Source: Paracoccaceae bacterium
GTDB lineage: Bacteria > Pseudomonadota > Alphaproteobacteria > Rhodobacterales > Rhodobacteraceae
Length of the DNA stretch: 48,579 nucleotides
Direction: 5' to 3'
NCBI GenBank assembly: GCA_019429405.1
Contig: JAHYIZ010000020.1
Coordinates: 1 to 48,579, forward strand
Shown in pieces: positions 6,801 through 16,602 of this stretch. Position numbers and translations under genes: made by a program. The notes under the pieces were generated by a model that saw nothing but the letters and a program-made list of their open reading frames with translations, made no database searches and was not told the origin of the DNA. Within the stretch, counting starts at the first letter, position 1. Every line of letters begins with the position of its first letter.

Positions 6801-7984
6801 TGGGCGTGTATTTCTTTTATGGCACGCTTTGCCACCCGCCGCTGCTTGCGGCGGTGCTGGGGCGTGCGGTTGCAGTGGTGCCCGCGCGGCTGCCCGGCTA
6901 TCGGGTGGTGGAGGCCGAAGGCCCCGAGGGCGGGCGGGCGTTTCCGCTGCTGGTCGAGGGCGGCGACGCGGCGGTGGGCGTGCTGGTGCGCGGCCTGACC
7001 GAGGCGGATGCGGCGCGGCTTGACTACTACGAGGCAGGCTTTGCCTTTGCGATCCGCGAGGTGGCGGTTGAGGTGGCAGGCGGGCCGCAGCCGGCGCGGG
7101 TCTATTTTGCCGAGGCCGGGCGCTGGCGGCAGGGCGCGCCTTGGGTGCTGGCCGACTGGGTGGCTGCGTGGGGCGAGATTGTCACCGAGGCGGCGGCAGA
7201 TTTCATGGCCGGTATAGGGCGCGTGGAACCCGAGGCGGCATTGGCGCGCTACCCGTCAGTGCTGGCGCGCGCCGCCTCGCGCATTCGGGCGCGCGGCGCG
7301 GGCGTGGCCACGCGGCGGCGGCAGGCCGAGGCGGGCGATGTTGCGGTTGATGCGCGCGAGCTTGCGCATGCCGGGTTCTTTTCGCTTGAGGAATACCGCC
7401 TGCGCCACCGCCGATTTGATGGCACGATGTCGGCGCCGATCCATCGCACCGCTTTTGTCTCGACCGATGTGGCGGTGCTGCTGCCTTACGATCCGGTTCG
7501 CGACCGGGTCTTGCTGGTCGAACAGTTCCGCATAGCGCCATTCGCGCGCGGCGATGAAAACCCCTGGCTGCTGGAGCCGATCGCGGGCCGGGTTGACGCC
7601 GGCGAAACCCCCGAGGCGGCGGTGCGGCGCGAGGCGGTTGAAGAGGCGGGCTTGTCGGTGGGTGCGCTGATCGCGGGCCCCCGGTTCTACCCGTCGCCGG
7701 GTGCCAAGACCGAACATGTATATTCGTTTCTGGCGCTGGCCGATCTGCCTGACAGCGCGGCGGGCTTTGGCGGCTTGCAAGGCGAGGGTGAAGATATCCG
7801 TGTGCATGTGCTCGGTTTCGCCGAGGCCGAGGCGCTGATGGACAGCGGCGAGGTTGCCACTGGGCCGCTTTGGGTGCTGCTGTTGTGGCTCGGTGCCCGC
7901 CGCGCGGCCCTGCGCGCCGAAGCGGCCGCGCGCCAGGGGGGAGAGGGCGCCAAGGGGGTTGAGGCGGAGCCGCCCCCGGCTTAA
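6800..7984 (+). CDS. trgB: TrgB: GGCT-like domain fused to a NUDIX hydrolase
   Basis: The protein has 394 residues in two parts. Residues 1-150 resemble the gamma-glutamylcyclotransferase/AIG2-like fold, starting VYFFYGTLCHPPLL and containing LDYYEAGFAF. Residues about 190-370 form a NUDIX hydrolase of the ADP-ribose pyrophosphatase type, with the complete box GRVDAGETPEAAVRREAVEE then AGL. NUDIX enzymes of this type hydrolyse nucleoside-diphosphate sugars; the true substrate here is unknown. The ATG at 6800 is chosen because it overlaps the trgA stop and starts exactly at the domain; in-frame ATGs at 6776 and 6791 lie inside trgA. The Rhodobacter homologue contributes to high-level tellurite resistance. 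Confidence 0.85.
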   Translation: MGVYFFYGTLCHPPLLAAVLGRAVAVVPARLPGYRVVEAEGPEGGRAFPLLVEGGDAAVGVLVRGLTEADAARLDYYEAGFAFAIREVAVEVAGGPQPARVYFAEAGRWRQGAPWVLADWVAAWGEIVTEAAADFMAGIGRVEPEAALARYPSVLARAASRIRARGAGVATRRRQAEAGDVAVDARELAHAGFFSLEEYRLRHRRFDGTMSAPIHRTAFVSTDVAVLLPYDPVRDRVLLVEQFRIAPFARGDENPWLLEPIAGRVDAGETPEAAVRREAVEEAGLSVGALIAGPRFYPSPGAKTEHVYSFLALADLPDSAAGFGGLQGEGEDIRVHVLGFAEAEALMDSGEVATGPLWVLLLWLGARRAALRAEAAARQGGEGAKGVEAEPPPA

Positions 7985-8019
7985 GTCTGTGGCAAGCCCG
8001 TGACGTGAAAAGGAACCCC

Positions 8020-9051
8020 ATGCGCATTTGCATCGATCTGGCCGCAAGCATTGGCAACACCCCGTTGATCCGCCTCAAGGCGGCATCCGAGGCGACGGGC
8101 TGCGAGATACTGGGCAAGGCCGAATTCATGAACCCCGGCCAGTCGGTAAAAGACCGGGCGGCGCTTTACATCATCCGCGATGCGGTGGCGCGCGGGGCGC
8201 TGGCGCCCGGCGGCACGATTGTCGAAGGCACGGCGGGCAACACCGGCATCGGGCTGGCGCTGGTTGGCGCCAGCATGGGGTTTCGCACGGTGATCGTGAT
8301 TCCCGAAACCCAGAGTCAGGAGAAGAAAGACATGCTCCGGTTGGCCGGGGCCGAACTGGTGCAGGTGGCGGCAGCGCCCTATTCCAACCCCAACAACTAT
8401 GTACGCTATTCGGGCCGCCTTGCCGCGGCGCTCGCGCAAAGCGAAGCGAACGGCGCGGTTTGGGCGAACCAGTTTGACAATATCGCCAACCGGCAGGCGC
8501 ATGCCGAAACCACGGGCCCCGAAATCTGGGAGCAGACCGGCGGCCGGGTTGATGGTTTCGTCTGCGCGGTGGGTTCGGGCGGAACGCTGGCGGGGGTGGC
8601 CGAGGCGCTGCAACCCAAGGGCGTGAAAATCGGCCTCGCCGACCCCGAGGGCGCGGCGCTGGCGAGCTTTTATTCCACGGGCACGCTGGCCGCACATGGC
8701 AGCTCGATCACCGAAGGCATCGGGCAGGGGCGTATCACCGCCAACCTCGAAGGGTTTCGCCCCGACATGAGCTGGACCGTGCCCGATGCCGAGGCGCTGC
8801 CGATCGTGTTCGATCTGCTGGAATATGAGGGGCTTTGCCTTGGCGGATCATCGGGCATCAACGTGGCGGGCGCCATTCGCATGGCGCGAGAGCTGGGGCC
8901 GGGGCATACCATCGTGACGGTGCTGTGCGACTACGGCACCCGCTACCAGTCAAAACTCTTCAACCCCGACTTCCTGCGCGCCCGTGGCCTGCCGGTGCCC
9001 GGCTGGCTTGACGGCAAGGGCCGCGCGCTGCCGGAAGTTTACGAGGGATGA
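8020..9051 (+). CDS. cysK: Cysteine synthase A (O-acetylserine sulfhydrylase)
   Basis: This PLP enzyme makes L-cysteine from O-acetylserine and sulfide. The 343-residue protein shows IGNTPLIRL near the start, the cofactor lysine in NPGQSVKDRAA, the substrate loop EGTAGNTGIGLA, the phosphate-binding GSGGTLAG, and the C-terminal GGSSGINVAGA. It is somewhat longer than the usual 310-320 residues, with extra sequence at the C-terminus. The ATG at 8020 is preceded by AAAAGGA; a GTG at 8005 would overlap that site. Its place after trgAB matches the Rhodobacter tellurite locus, where thiol supply is thought to matter. Its stop overlaps the next start (ATGATG). Confidence 0.92.
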   Translation: MRICIDLAASIGNTPLIRLKAASEATGCEILGKAEFMNPGQSVKDRAALYIIRDAVARGALAPGGTIVEGTAGNTGIGLALVGASMGFRTVIVIPETQSQEKKDMLRLAGAELVQVAAAPYSNPNNYVRYSGRLAAALAQSEANGAVWANQFDNIANRQAHAETTGPEIWEQTGGRVDGFVCAVGSGGTLAGVAEALQPKGVKIGLADPEGAALASFYSTGTLAAHGSSITEGIGQGRITANLEGFRPDMSWTVPDAEALPIVFDLLEYEGLCLGGSSGINVAGAIRMARELGPGHTIVTVLCDYGTRYQSKLFNPDFLRARGLPVPGWLDGKGRALPEVYEG

Positions 9052-11558
9052 TGCGGCGTGCCGCGCCCTTCCGGCTGATTGGCGCGCTGATTCTGGTGCT
9101 GGTTTTCGCGCTGCCGCTGGCGGCTCAGGTGGCGGCGCCAAATTTCACGGTCTGGAGCAGAGTTGCCGCGCGCGCCGAAGAAAGCGTGGCTGCGGCGCGC
9201 GCCTCTGATCTGACGCTGCGCCAGTTGCGCAGCGAGGTCGTGCTGTGGCGCAGCCAGTTTCTGGCTGCGCAAAGTGCCGATCAGGCCCGGATCGAAACCC
9301 TGAAGGGCCAGATTTCGGCGCTTGGGCCGGTGCCCGAAGCGGGGGCTGTCGAGGCGCCTGAAATTGTGCAGCGGCGCGCCGAGCTTAACGATCAGCTCGC
9401 GCGGTTGCAGGCGCCGGGCATTGCGGCGATTGAGGCCTTCAGCCGCGCCGATGGCATCATCCGCGAGATCGACGTGATCCTGCGGGTGCGGCAGGCCGAC
9501 GCGCTCTTGAAACTGTCGCCCACGCCGATGAACCCCGCCAACTGGCCCGCCGCCTTCATTGCGGTTTCAGGAGCGGTCAGGGCGGTGGGCGGCGAGATTC
9601 TGACGCGGGCCGAAACGCCGGGCGGGCTTGAACAGGTCAAGAACAAGGCGCCGGTGATCGTGCTCTATCTGCTGATTGCGGGGGTGCTGCTCTGGCGCGG
9701 GCGCGGCTGGATGGAGGCGCTTTCGCAGCGGCTGGTGCGTCTGACCTCGATGCGCGGGCGGCAGGTGGTCGCCACGGTTGTCTCGCTCGGGCAGATATTG
9801 TTGCCGATGGCGGGGGTTTTGCTGCTGGTCGCGGCGCTGACCGCGACCGGGCTTTTGGGCACCCGCGGCACCGCGCTGATGGCCGAGCTGCCCTTTGCGG
9901 GGCTGACACTGCTGGCGGCATGGTGGCTGGGCGGGCGCATCTTTCCGCGCGATGAGAGCGAAGAGGCGCCGCTTGCGCTGTTGGCCGAGCGCCGCGCCGA
10001 GGGGCGCTTTCTGGTGACCATGACCGGGCTGCTGCTGGCGGTGCAGGGCATCATTCAGGCCAGCGTGGTGCCTTTTGCCGGCATGGCGCTGGCGGTGGGC
10101 ATGCTGCGCGGCAACATGCCCATGGTGGTGCCGCCTGAAACCACCGATGCCGCCGCAGCGGTGATCCAGTTTCCGCTGATCGCGCTGGCCGCGCTGCTTT
10201 TGTTCCGCATCGGCCAGCTGTTGCGCCGCCATGTTCGCGTGAACCAGCCGACCACACCCGACCCGAACACCCGCATGCGGATCACGCATCTGGTGGGAAG
10301 CGCGAGCCTTGCCGTGGCGCTTGTTGCGCCCACGATGGCCGCAGTGGGCTATGTGAGTGCCGCCAACGCACTGATCTGGCCGTCGCTCTTGTCGCTTGGG
10401 CTGGTGGCGCTCTTGATGGTGGTGCAGGGCTTCGCCGCCGATGTCTATGCGCTTGTGATGCGGTCGGACAATGCCGCGCGCGATGCGCTGGCGCCGGTGC
10501 TGATCGGCTTTGCGCTGGTGCTTGCGGCGCTGCCTTTGCTCGCGCTGATCTGGGGTATGCGCCCGGATTCGCTCTCCGAGCTCTGGACCTCGTTCCGCGC
10601 GGGCATCTCGATCGGTGGTGCGCGCATTTCCCCCACCGCCTTTCTGACCTTTGCGGCGGTGTTTGCCGCAGGCTACGCACTGACACGGTTTTTGCAATCG
10701 ACGCTGAAAACCTCGGTGCTGCCAAAAACCCGGATCGACAAGGGCGGCCAGAACGCCATGGTCTCGGGGCTGGGCTATGTCGGCATTTTCCTTGCGGCGC
10801 TACTGGCGATTACTTCGGCGGGCATTGACCTGAGCTCGCTTGCGATCGTTGCGGGGGCGTTGTCGGTGGGTATCGGCTTTGGCCTGCAAAACATCGTGTC
10901 AAATTTTGTCTCTGGCATCATCCTGTTGATTGAAAGGCCAATTTCCGAAGGCGACTGGATCGAGGTTGGTGGCAATCAGGGTATCGTGCGGTCCATTTCG
11001 GTGCGTTCGACCCGGATCGAAACCTTTGACCGCACCGATGTGATCGTGCCGAACGCCGATTTCGTTTCGGGCACCGTTACCAACTGGACGCGGGGCAACC
11101 TGACCGGGCGCGTGATCGTGAAAGTCTCGGTCGCCTACGGCACCGACACCCGCCGCGTCGAGGCGCTGCTGCGCGAGATCGCGCACAATCACCCGATGGT
11201 GATGCTGAACCCCGAGCCGCGGGTGTTTCTGATCGGCTTTGGCGCCGACGGCATCGACTTCGAGATCCGGGCGATCCTGTCGGATGTGAACTTCAGACTG
11301 GCCACCGCATCGGACATGAACCATGAAATCGCGGCGGTGTTCGCCCGCGAAGGCATCGAGATTCCGTTCCCGCAGCGCGACCTGTGGCTGCGCAACCCCG
11401 AGGCGCTGCGCCCGCGCGTGGATGGTGCAGCACCGAAACCGGGCATGTCCAACCCCGGCGAGGGGTTTGTGCATCTGGAAAGCGTGGCGCAGGACGGCCC
11501 TCTTTCGCCGCCCGCGCCGGTCAAAAACGACCCCACCGAAGACGAAGATGACGCCTGA
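9048..11558 (+). CDS. Large MscS-family mechanosensitive channel with DUF3772-type N-terminus
   Basis: The 836-residue membrane protein starts with a signal sequence (about 1-27). An alpha-helical periplasmic region (about 28-190) follows, with many charged heptads, like the DUF3772 domain that precedes MscS cores in alphaproteobacteria. About eight to ten membrane segments follow. The C-terminal 270 residues are the MscS core: the pore helix region GALSVGIGFGLQNIVSNF, the beta domain IERPISEGDWIEVGG, and the cytoplasmic cage ending near IEIPFPQRDLWLR. Such channels release solutes on hypo-osmotic shock. It overlaps cysK by four bases. The C-terminal tail (about 785-836) is proline-rich and acidic. 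Confidence 0.88.
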   Translation: MMRRAAPFRLIGALILVLVFALPLAAQVAAPNFTVWSRVAARAEESVAAARASDLTLRQLRSEVVLWRSQFLAAQSADQARIETLKGQISALGPVPEAGAVEAPEIVQRRAELNDQLARLQAPGIAAIEAFSRADGIIREIDVILRVRQADALLKLSPTPMNPANWPAAFIAVSGAVRAVGGEILTRAETPGGLEQVKNKAPVIVLYLLIAGVLLWRGRGWMEALSQRLVRLTSMRGRQVVATVVSLGQILLPMAGVLLLVAALTATGLLGTRGTALMAELPFAGLTLLAAWWLGGRIFPRDESEEAPLALLAERRAEGRFLVTMTGLLLAVQGIIQASVVPFAGMALAVGMLRGNMPMVVPPETTDAAAAVIQFPLIALAALLLFRIGQLLRRHVRVNQPTTPDPNTRMRITHLVGSASLAVALVAPTMAAVGYVSAANALIWPSLLSLGLVALLMVVQGFAADVYALVMRSDNAARDALAPVLIGFALVLAALPLLALIWGMRPDSLSELWTSFRAGISIGGARISPTAFLTFAAVFAAGYALTRFLQSTLKTSVLPKTRIDKGGQNAMVSGLGYVGIFLAALLAITSAGIDLSSLAIVAGALSVGIGFGLQNIVSNFVSGIILLIERPISEGDWIEVGGNQGIVRSISVRSTRIETFDRTDVIVPNADFVSGTVTNWTRGNLTGRVIVKVSVAYGTDTRRVEALLREIAHNHPMVMLNPEPRVFLIGFGADGIDFEIRAILSDVNFRLATASDMNHEIAAVFAREGIEIPFPQRDLWLRNPEALRPRVDGAAPKPGMSNPGEGFVHLESVAQDGPLSPPAPVKNDPTEDEDDA

Positions 11559-11724
11559 TGCCATTGGCCGCTGACCCCTCGTGTGCGCCGGGTGGGGGCG
11601 GTGCTGACTGTGGGGCAATTCTGGCGGCTCGTTTGCTGTTTATCTTGAATTGTGCAGCCGCTAAAGAGGGGCCGGGTGCATTTGGGCGACGCCGCACCGG
11701 CGCAAACGAGCAAAGGTGAACAGG

Positions 11725-13509
11725 ATGTCGCAAGGAAAGGGCGCCGGAAAGGCGGGGTTCCGGTCGTCATACCCCTGGCGGCTCTTGAGCGAAGGGCTGC
11801 GGACCCAGGGCCGGCTCTATGCCGTTTCGATTTTGGCGATGCTGTTCGTCGCAGCCAGCACGGCGCTGGCCGCCTGGGCGATGGAAGGCATCGTTGATGC
11901 GATGACCGAGACGGTTGACCGAACCCGCGTCTTTCTGGTGGCGGGCATGGTTGCCGCAATCTTTGCGGTCAAGGGTCTGGCGACCTATGTGCAGGCCGTT
12001 TCGCTGTCGCGCGCCGGCAACCGGATTGTTGCAACCCAGCAGGCGCGGCTTTACCGCAAACTGCTGCGCCACGGCGTTTCATTTTTTAATATAACCGAAA
12101 CCTCTGATTTGCTCATGCGGGTCACGCATAGCGCGCAATCGGCGCGCGCGATGATCGACCTGATGATTACCTCGGCGGTGCGCGACACGCTGACCCTGCT
12201 CGGGCTGGTCGCGGTCATGGTCTATCAACAACCGTTGCTGTCGCTGGTTTCCCTGCTGATCGTGCCCCCCGCGATTTATGGCGTGCGCGTGCTGATGCGG
12301 CAGGTTCGGGCGATCATGGAAAAAGAGATCGCCTCGCTGACCGAGATCATCAAGGTCATTCAGGAAACCTCTGCCGGTATCCGGATCATCAAGATCTTTG
12401 GCATGGAAGACCGCATGATCACCCGAATGAACGCGGCGATTTCGCAGGTGGAAAAACGCGCCAATTCGATCGCGCGCATCGAGGCGGTCACCAGCCCGCT
12501 GATGGAAACGCTTTCCGGTTTTGCCATTGCCGCGGTTGTTTCGGTCAGCGCGCTTGACCTGCTTGGCGGCGAACCTACCACCGCCGGCCAGCTGATGTCG
12601 TTCATCACGGCGCTGCTGATGGCATATGAACCCGCAAAACGTCTGTCGCGCATTCGCATTACGGTGGAATCGCAGATGGTTGGGGTGCGGATGATGTTCG
12701 GGCTTCTGGACCAGCCCGACTCGATGATCGAAGCGCCCGACGCAAAGACGCTGGCTGCGGGCCCCGGCCGGGTGGAGTTTCAGGATGTCAGTTTTGGCTA
12801 TCGCGATGAACAAAGCATCGTGCGCAATCTCAATCTGGTTTTCGAGCCGGGCAAGACGACCGCGCTGGTCGGCCCTTCGGGAAGCGGCAAGTCCACCCTG
12901 ATCAATCTTGTGATGCGCCTTTATGACCCCGTCACCGGCTGCGTGCTGATTGACGGGCAGGATATTCGCGGCGTGACCTATGACTCGCTTCGCAACAAGA
13001 TTTCTTTTGTCGGGCAGGACACGTTCCTGTTTTCCACCTCGGTGATGGAGAATATCCGCTGCTCGCGCCCCGAGGCGACCGATGCCGAGGTTTACCAGGC
13101 CGCGGAAGCGGCGCATGCGGATGAGTTTATTACGCAATTACCGCAAGGCTATCTGACGCAGATCGGCGAGAACGGTGCATTCCTTTCGGGCGGCCAGCGG
13201 CAGCGCCTTGCGATTGCGCGGGCCTTTTTGCGCACAAGTGAAATCCTCGTTCTTGACGAGGCCACAAGCGCGCTTGATGCGGCGTCCGAAGCGCTGGTGA
13301 AAGATGCGCTGCTTAAGATCAAGAAGGGTGTTACGACCATTATCATCGCGCACCGCCTTTCAACGATCCTTGAGGCCGACACCATTTGCGTTTTGCAAGC
13401 GGGTGAAGTGGTGGAACAGGGCACCTCGCAAGAATTGCTCGCGCAGCGCGGGGTCTTCAGGAAACTGTTTGATCAGCAGTTTGGCGAGCAGGCAGAGCAG
13501 CGCGGCTGA
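11725..13509 (+). CDS. ABC exporter, fused membrane and ATPase domains (MsbA-like)
   Basis: This 594-residue half-transporter has six membrane segments in residues 1-320 and a nucleotide-binding domain from about 345. Visible motifs are Walker A GPSGSGKST, Q-loop FVGQDTFLF, signature LSGGQRQRLAIARAF, Walker B ILVLDEATSALD and the H-loop IIAHRLST. It would work as a homodimer exporting lipids or other hydrophobic compounds; MsbA-type lipid A flipping is possible but cannot be shown. The ATG at 11725 follows AAAGG; a GTG at 11716 lacks a binding site. Its codon use is slightly less GC-rich than its neighbours. The 166 bases before it show no clear promoter. Confidence 0.88.
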   Translation: MSQGKGAGKAGFRSSYPWRLLSEGLRTQGRLYAVSILAMLFVAASTALAAWAMEGIVDAMTETVDRTRVFLVAGMVAAIFAVKGLATYVQAVSLSRAGNRIVATQQARLYRKLLRHGVSFFNITETSDLLMRVTHSAQSARAMIDLMITSAVRDTLTLLGLVAVMVYQQPLLSLVSLLIVPPAIYGVRVLMRQVRAIMEKEIASLTEIIKVIQETSAGIRIIKIFGMEDRMITRMNAAISQVEKRANSIARIEAVTSPLMETLSGFAIAAVVSVSALDLLGGEPTTAGQLMSFITALLMAYEPAKRLSRIRITVESQMVGVRMMFGLLDQPDSMIEAPDAKTLAAGPGRVEFQDVSFGYRDEQSIVRNLNLVFEPGKTTALVGPSGSGKSTLINLVMRLYDPVTGCVLIDGQDIRGVTYDSLRNKISFVGQDTFLFSTSVMENIRCSRPEATDAEVYQAAEAAHADEFITQLPQGYLTQIGENGAFLSGGQRQRLAIARAFLRTSEILVLDEATSALDAASEALVKDALLKIKKGVTTIIIAHRLSTILEADTICVLQAGEVVEQGTSQELLAQRGVFRKLFDQQFGEQAEQRG

Positions 13510-13704
13510 TGTTGCACGGGGCACCGGCCGATTGGGTGCCGCAGCGCGGGCTGAAACTGCGCGTTTGCCATATCTGCGGCGTTGCAAGGGCTGCAAGCCG
13601 CCGCGCCGTCGCGGCGCTTGGCGGGCGGGGCGCCCGAAACCGGGCTTGCGCCGGGGCGCTAGGGCGCATAGCTTGGGGGCAACTTGAAATCGGAGGGCGT
13701 TCAG

Positions 13705-14820
13705 ATGACGCCCAGGCGTCCCGTGGGTGCGGGCGCGTTCCCGAAGGCGGTAGAGCCACCCGGCACCCGACCCGCCGAGACGGGCGAGCTTTATGCCGCG
13801 CTCGACCTCGGCACCAACAGTTGTCGTATGCTGATCGCCCGCCCTGCGGGCGCGCAGTTTGTTGTCGTGGACAGTTTTTCCAAGGCGGTGCAGCTTGGGT
13901 ACGGTCTGGAAGCCACCGGGCGGCTGGGCCGCGCCTCGATGGGGCGCACCGTGCAAGCGCTGCAAATCTGCCGCCGCAAGATAGAAGAACACGGCGTGGT
14001 GCGCATGCGTCTGGTCGCCACCGAGGCCTGCCGCCGTGCCCGCAACGCGCGTGAGTTCATCTGTTTTGTCACCCGCGAAACCGGCCTGCCGCTGGAAATC
14101 ATCCAGCCCGAGGAAGAGGCGCGGCTGGCGGTCATATCTTGCGCGCCGCTGGTCAGCGACAAAACCGAACAGCTGCTGGTCGTCGATATCGGCGGCGGTT
14201 CGACCGAGCTGGTCTGGATCGACCTGACCGGTGTGCCGGGGCCCGAACGCGCGCGCGCGATCATGCGGCTGTCGGCGGGGTTCCATGCCGATCAGGGCGG
14301 GCGCGCGGCGGCGCGGGTGGTCGACTGGATTTCGGTGCCCTTGGGGGTGGCGACGCTGAAAGACCAGTATAGCGATGTCGAGGATGATGCCGCGCGGTTC
14401 GCGCTGATGAGCTGGTATTTCGAGGAAAAGCTGGCCTCTTTCACGCCCTATCTTGCGGGCAGTCCGCGCGAGGGGTTCCAGATCATCGGCACCTCGGGCA
14501 CCGTGACCACGGTTGCCGCTTGCCATCTGGGTCTGCGTCGCTATGACCGCACCAAGGTGGACGGCTTGCAGATGACAAGCGCCGAGATCGACGCGGTCAT
14601 TCGCAATTTTCTGGCACTTGGCCCTGAAGGTCGGCGCACCGACCCGCGCATCGGGCGGGATCGGCACACGTTGATCATGTCGGGGGCCGCGATCTTGCAA
14701 GCGCTGATGCGGGTCTGGCCGACCGACAAGATGTCGGTGGCCGACCGTGGCCTGCGCGAGGGGCTGCTTTACGCGCAAATGGCTGCCGATGGCGTGCTGA
14801 CTGAAGATGGGATGATCTGA
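13705..14820 (+). CDS. ppx: Exopolyphosphatase / pppGpp phosphatase family protein
   Basis: Ppx/GppA enzymes remove terminal phosphates from polyphosphate or pppGpp. The 371-residue protein has the ASKHA-fold phosphate loops: [14 protein letters not shown] near residue 30 and [13 protein letters not shown] near 160, with the family [12 protein letters not shown] and EEEARLAV between them. It is shorter than E. coli Ppx (513 residues) and lacks the C-terminal HD-type domain, like many alphaproteobacterial members. The ATG at 13705 is set by CGGAGGG eight bases upstream. It is followed after one base by rlmE, so the two form an operon. The 195 bases before it hold only GC-rich hairpins. Confidence 0.87.
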   Translation: MTPRRPVGAGAFPKAVEPPGTRPAETGELYAALDLGTNSCRMLIARPAGAQFVVVDSFSKAVQLGYGLEATGRLGRASMGRTVQALQICRRKIEEHGVVRMRLVATEACRRARNAREFICFVTRETGLPLEIIQPEEEARLAVISCAPLVSDKTEQLLVVDIGGGSTELVWIDLTGVPGPERARAIMRLSAGFHADQGGRAAARVVDWISVPLGVATLKDQYSDVEDDAARFALMSWYFEEKLASFTPYLAGSPREGFQIIGTSGTVTTVAACHLGLRRYDRTKVDGLQMTSAEIDAVIRNFLALGPEGRRTDPRIGRDRHTLIMSGAAILQALMRVWPTDKMSVADRGLREGLLYAQMAADGVLTEDGMI

Positions 14821-14821
14821 C

Positions 14822-15577
14822 ATGGCCAAGGCACCGGGCGACAAGGGCACCTCGGGGCGCGGCCAGCGCGACCTGCGGGTGCGGGTAAAGACCGCACGCG
14901 GGCGCAAGCTCAGCTCGACCCTGTGGCTTGAGCGGCAGCTGAACGACCCCTATGTGCAGCGCGCCAAGAAAGAGGGTTTTCGCGGCCGCGCTGCCTACAA
15001 GATCCTCGAACTTGATGACAAGTTTCGCTTTCTCGTGCCCGGCGCGCGAGTGGTTGACCTTGGCTGCGCGCCGGGGGGCTGGTGTCAGGTCGCGGTGGCC
15101 CGGGTGAATGCGCTTGGCGAGAAGTCGGGCAAGAAGGTCGGTACCGTTTTGGGCGTTGACCTGCAGGCGATTGACGCCATTGCCGGGGCGCAGCTGCACC
15201 AGCTCGATTTTCTGGCTGACGGTGCCGATCAGCAGGTGAAGGACTGGCTGGGCGGGCCCGCCGATGTGGTGATGTCAGACATGGCGGCGGCCTCGTCAGG
15301 GCATCAGGGCACCGACCATCTGCGCATCATCGCGCTCTGCGAGGCGGCGGCCGAGTTTGCCTTTGACGTGCTGGAAGAGGGCGGCACCTTTGTTGCCAAA
15401 GTGCTGGCGGGCGGGGCCGAGGCCGAATTGCAGACCAAGCTGAAAAAGAACTTCGCCAAGGTCGTCAACGTGAAACCCCCGGCAAGCCGCGCTGACAGCT
15501 CGGAAAAGTTTGTGGTCGCAACGGGGTTTCGGCGGCAGGGGGCAACCGCGCCGTCAGAGCCGGGCATCGGCGCGTAG
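14822..15577 (+). CDS. rlmE: 23S rRNA (uridine-2'-O-)-methyltransferase RlmE/FtsJ
   Basis: RlmE methylates the 2'-O of U2552 in 23S rRNA and helps late 50S assembly. The 251-residue protein shows a lysine-rich N-terminus, the [13 protein letters not shown] segment with the first catalytic Lys, the SAM-binding [14 protein letters not shown], the catalytic Asp region [14 protein letters not shown], and [11 protein letters not shown] with the second catalytic Lys. Its N-terminal extension of about 30 basic residues compared with E. coli is usual in alphaproteobacteria. It begins one base after the ppx stop. Confidence 0.93.
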   Translation: MAKAPGDKGTSGRGQRDLRVRVKTARGRKLSSTLWLERQLNDPYVQRAKKEGFRGRAAYKILELDDKFRFLVPGARVVDLGCAPGGWCQVAVARVNALGEKSGKKVGTVLGVDLQAIDAIAGAQLHQLDFLADGADQQVKDWLGGPADVVMSDMAAASSGHQGTDHLRIIALCEAAAEFAFDVLEEGGTFVAKVLAGGAEAELQTKLKKNFAKVVNVKPPASRADSSEKFVVATGFRRQGATAPSEPGIGA

Positions 15578-15617
15578 CGCGCAGGCTATCGCGCCTGACC
15601 GTTGATCGCGCCCGCCC

Positions 15618-16502
15618 TCAGGCGCCGCGGCGGAACGCGGTTGGGGTCTTGCCGGTGGTGGCGTGGAAGGCGCGGGTGAAATAGGCGGGGCTGGTGAACC
15701 CGAGCGCCGATGCAATCTCTTTCACCGGTTCGCGCGTTTCGCTCAGCAGCCGGCGCGCTTCATAAAGGCGGCGGTCGGCCAGCAGCGCATGGGCCGGGCG
15801 GCCACAGGCCTCGCGGCAGGCGCGCGTCAGATGGGTGGGCGTAACGCCAAGCTCGGCGGCCATTTCGGCGATGCCTTGGCCGGTGGCGAATTCCCGTTCG
15901 AGCAGTGCGGCGTAGCGCGCGGCAAGGCGGCGTGACGCCGGAATGCGCTTGGCATCGGCCGCAGCGATCTCGGCCTGGCGTTCAAGCCAGACACCGAGCA
16001 GCCCGAGGTGGTGGCGCGCGGCGCGGTCAGACCCCGCGCGCGTGCTTTCAAGCTCGCGCTGGATATTTTCCAGAATCGCAGAAAGCTCGGTTTGTGGCGT
16101 GGTATCCCGGATGCGCAGGTGCTGGATCGAGTGCGGCAACGTCACGTCGCTGCCCGCACCGAAGTAGAGCGCAATTCCGGCCGTCTGCGCGCCAAGTTCA
16201 AAGCCGTGCATTACGCCCGCCGGAATGAACACCGCGTTGTGGGTGCCATAGCCTCGGGTGACGCCGCCAAGCGTGATCCGGCCCTGCCCGCGTGTGAACC
16301 ACAACAGCACCGGCTCTGAAAGCGAGCGCATCGCCTCAACTCGCCAGCGCCCGCCCGTAGCCATGCGCTGAATCGGAACCAGCCGTACCTGGCTGGGCGG
16401 CTCCAGCATCGACAGCACCCGCGTGCGCGGGGTCTGCGCAGACGCCGGGCGGGGGCCGCCAAGATCGAGTTGCGACAGCGGAGTCGTTGAGAAGAGTTTC
16501 AA
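15618..16502 (-). CDS. AraC-family transcriptional regulator
   Basis: This protein of about 294 residues has an N-terminal cupin-like sensor (HNAVFIPAGVMHGFELG) and a C-terminal double helix-turn-helix. In that region GIAEMAAELGVTPTHLTRAC is followed by VKEIASALGFTSPAYFTRAF, the AraC signature. The inducer and target genes are unknown. The start is uncertain: I use TTG at 16502 with AAGAGG upstream because it gives the usual family length. The first ATG is at 16409 and would cut into the sensor domain. A weak promoter-like pair, TTCAAA and TATTCT 16 bases apart, lies at 16561-16534 on the minus strand. Confidence 0.82.
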   Translation of the reverse strand: MKLFSTTPLSQLDLGGPRPASAQTPRTRVLSMLEPPSQVRLVPIQRMATGGRWRVEAMRSLSEPVLLWFTRGQGRITLGGVTRGYGTHNAVFIPAGVMHGFELGAQTAGIALYFGAGSDVTLPHSIQHLRIRDTTPQTELSAILENIQRELESTRAGSDRAARHHLGLLGVWLERQAEIAAADAKRIPASRRLAARYAALLEREFATGQGIAEMAAELGVTPTHLTRACREACGRPAHALLADRRLYEARRLLSETREPVKEIASALGFTSPAYFTRAFHATTGKTPTAFRRGA

Positions 16503-16602
16503 GATGGCGCGCCTCTTGGCAGTGAGTGCGCGAAGAATACCGGCGAAGTGCCTATTTTGAAAGAAGAAATCTTGGCGTTGGCGGAAAGGCTCTGATCGGC
16601 GC

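Noticed and set aside
13510-13704. Possible small gene or RNA between the ABC exporter and ppx
   Set aside because: Only GC-rich hairpins without T-runs and no conserved motif; frames running through it are shadows of ppx.
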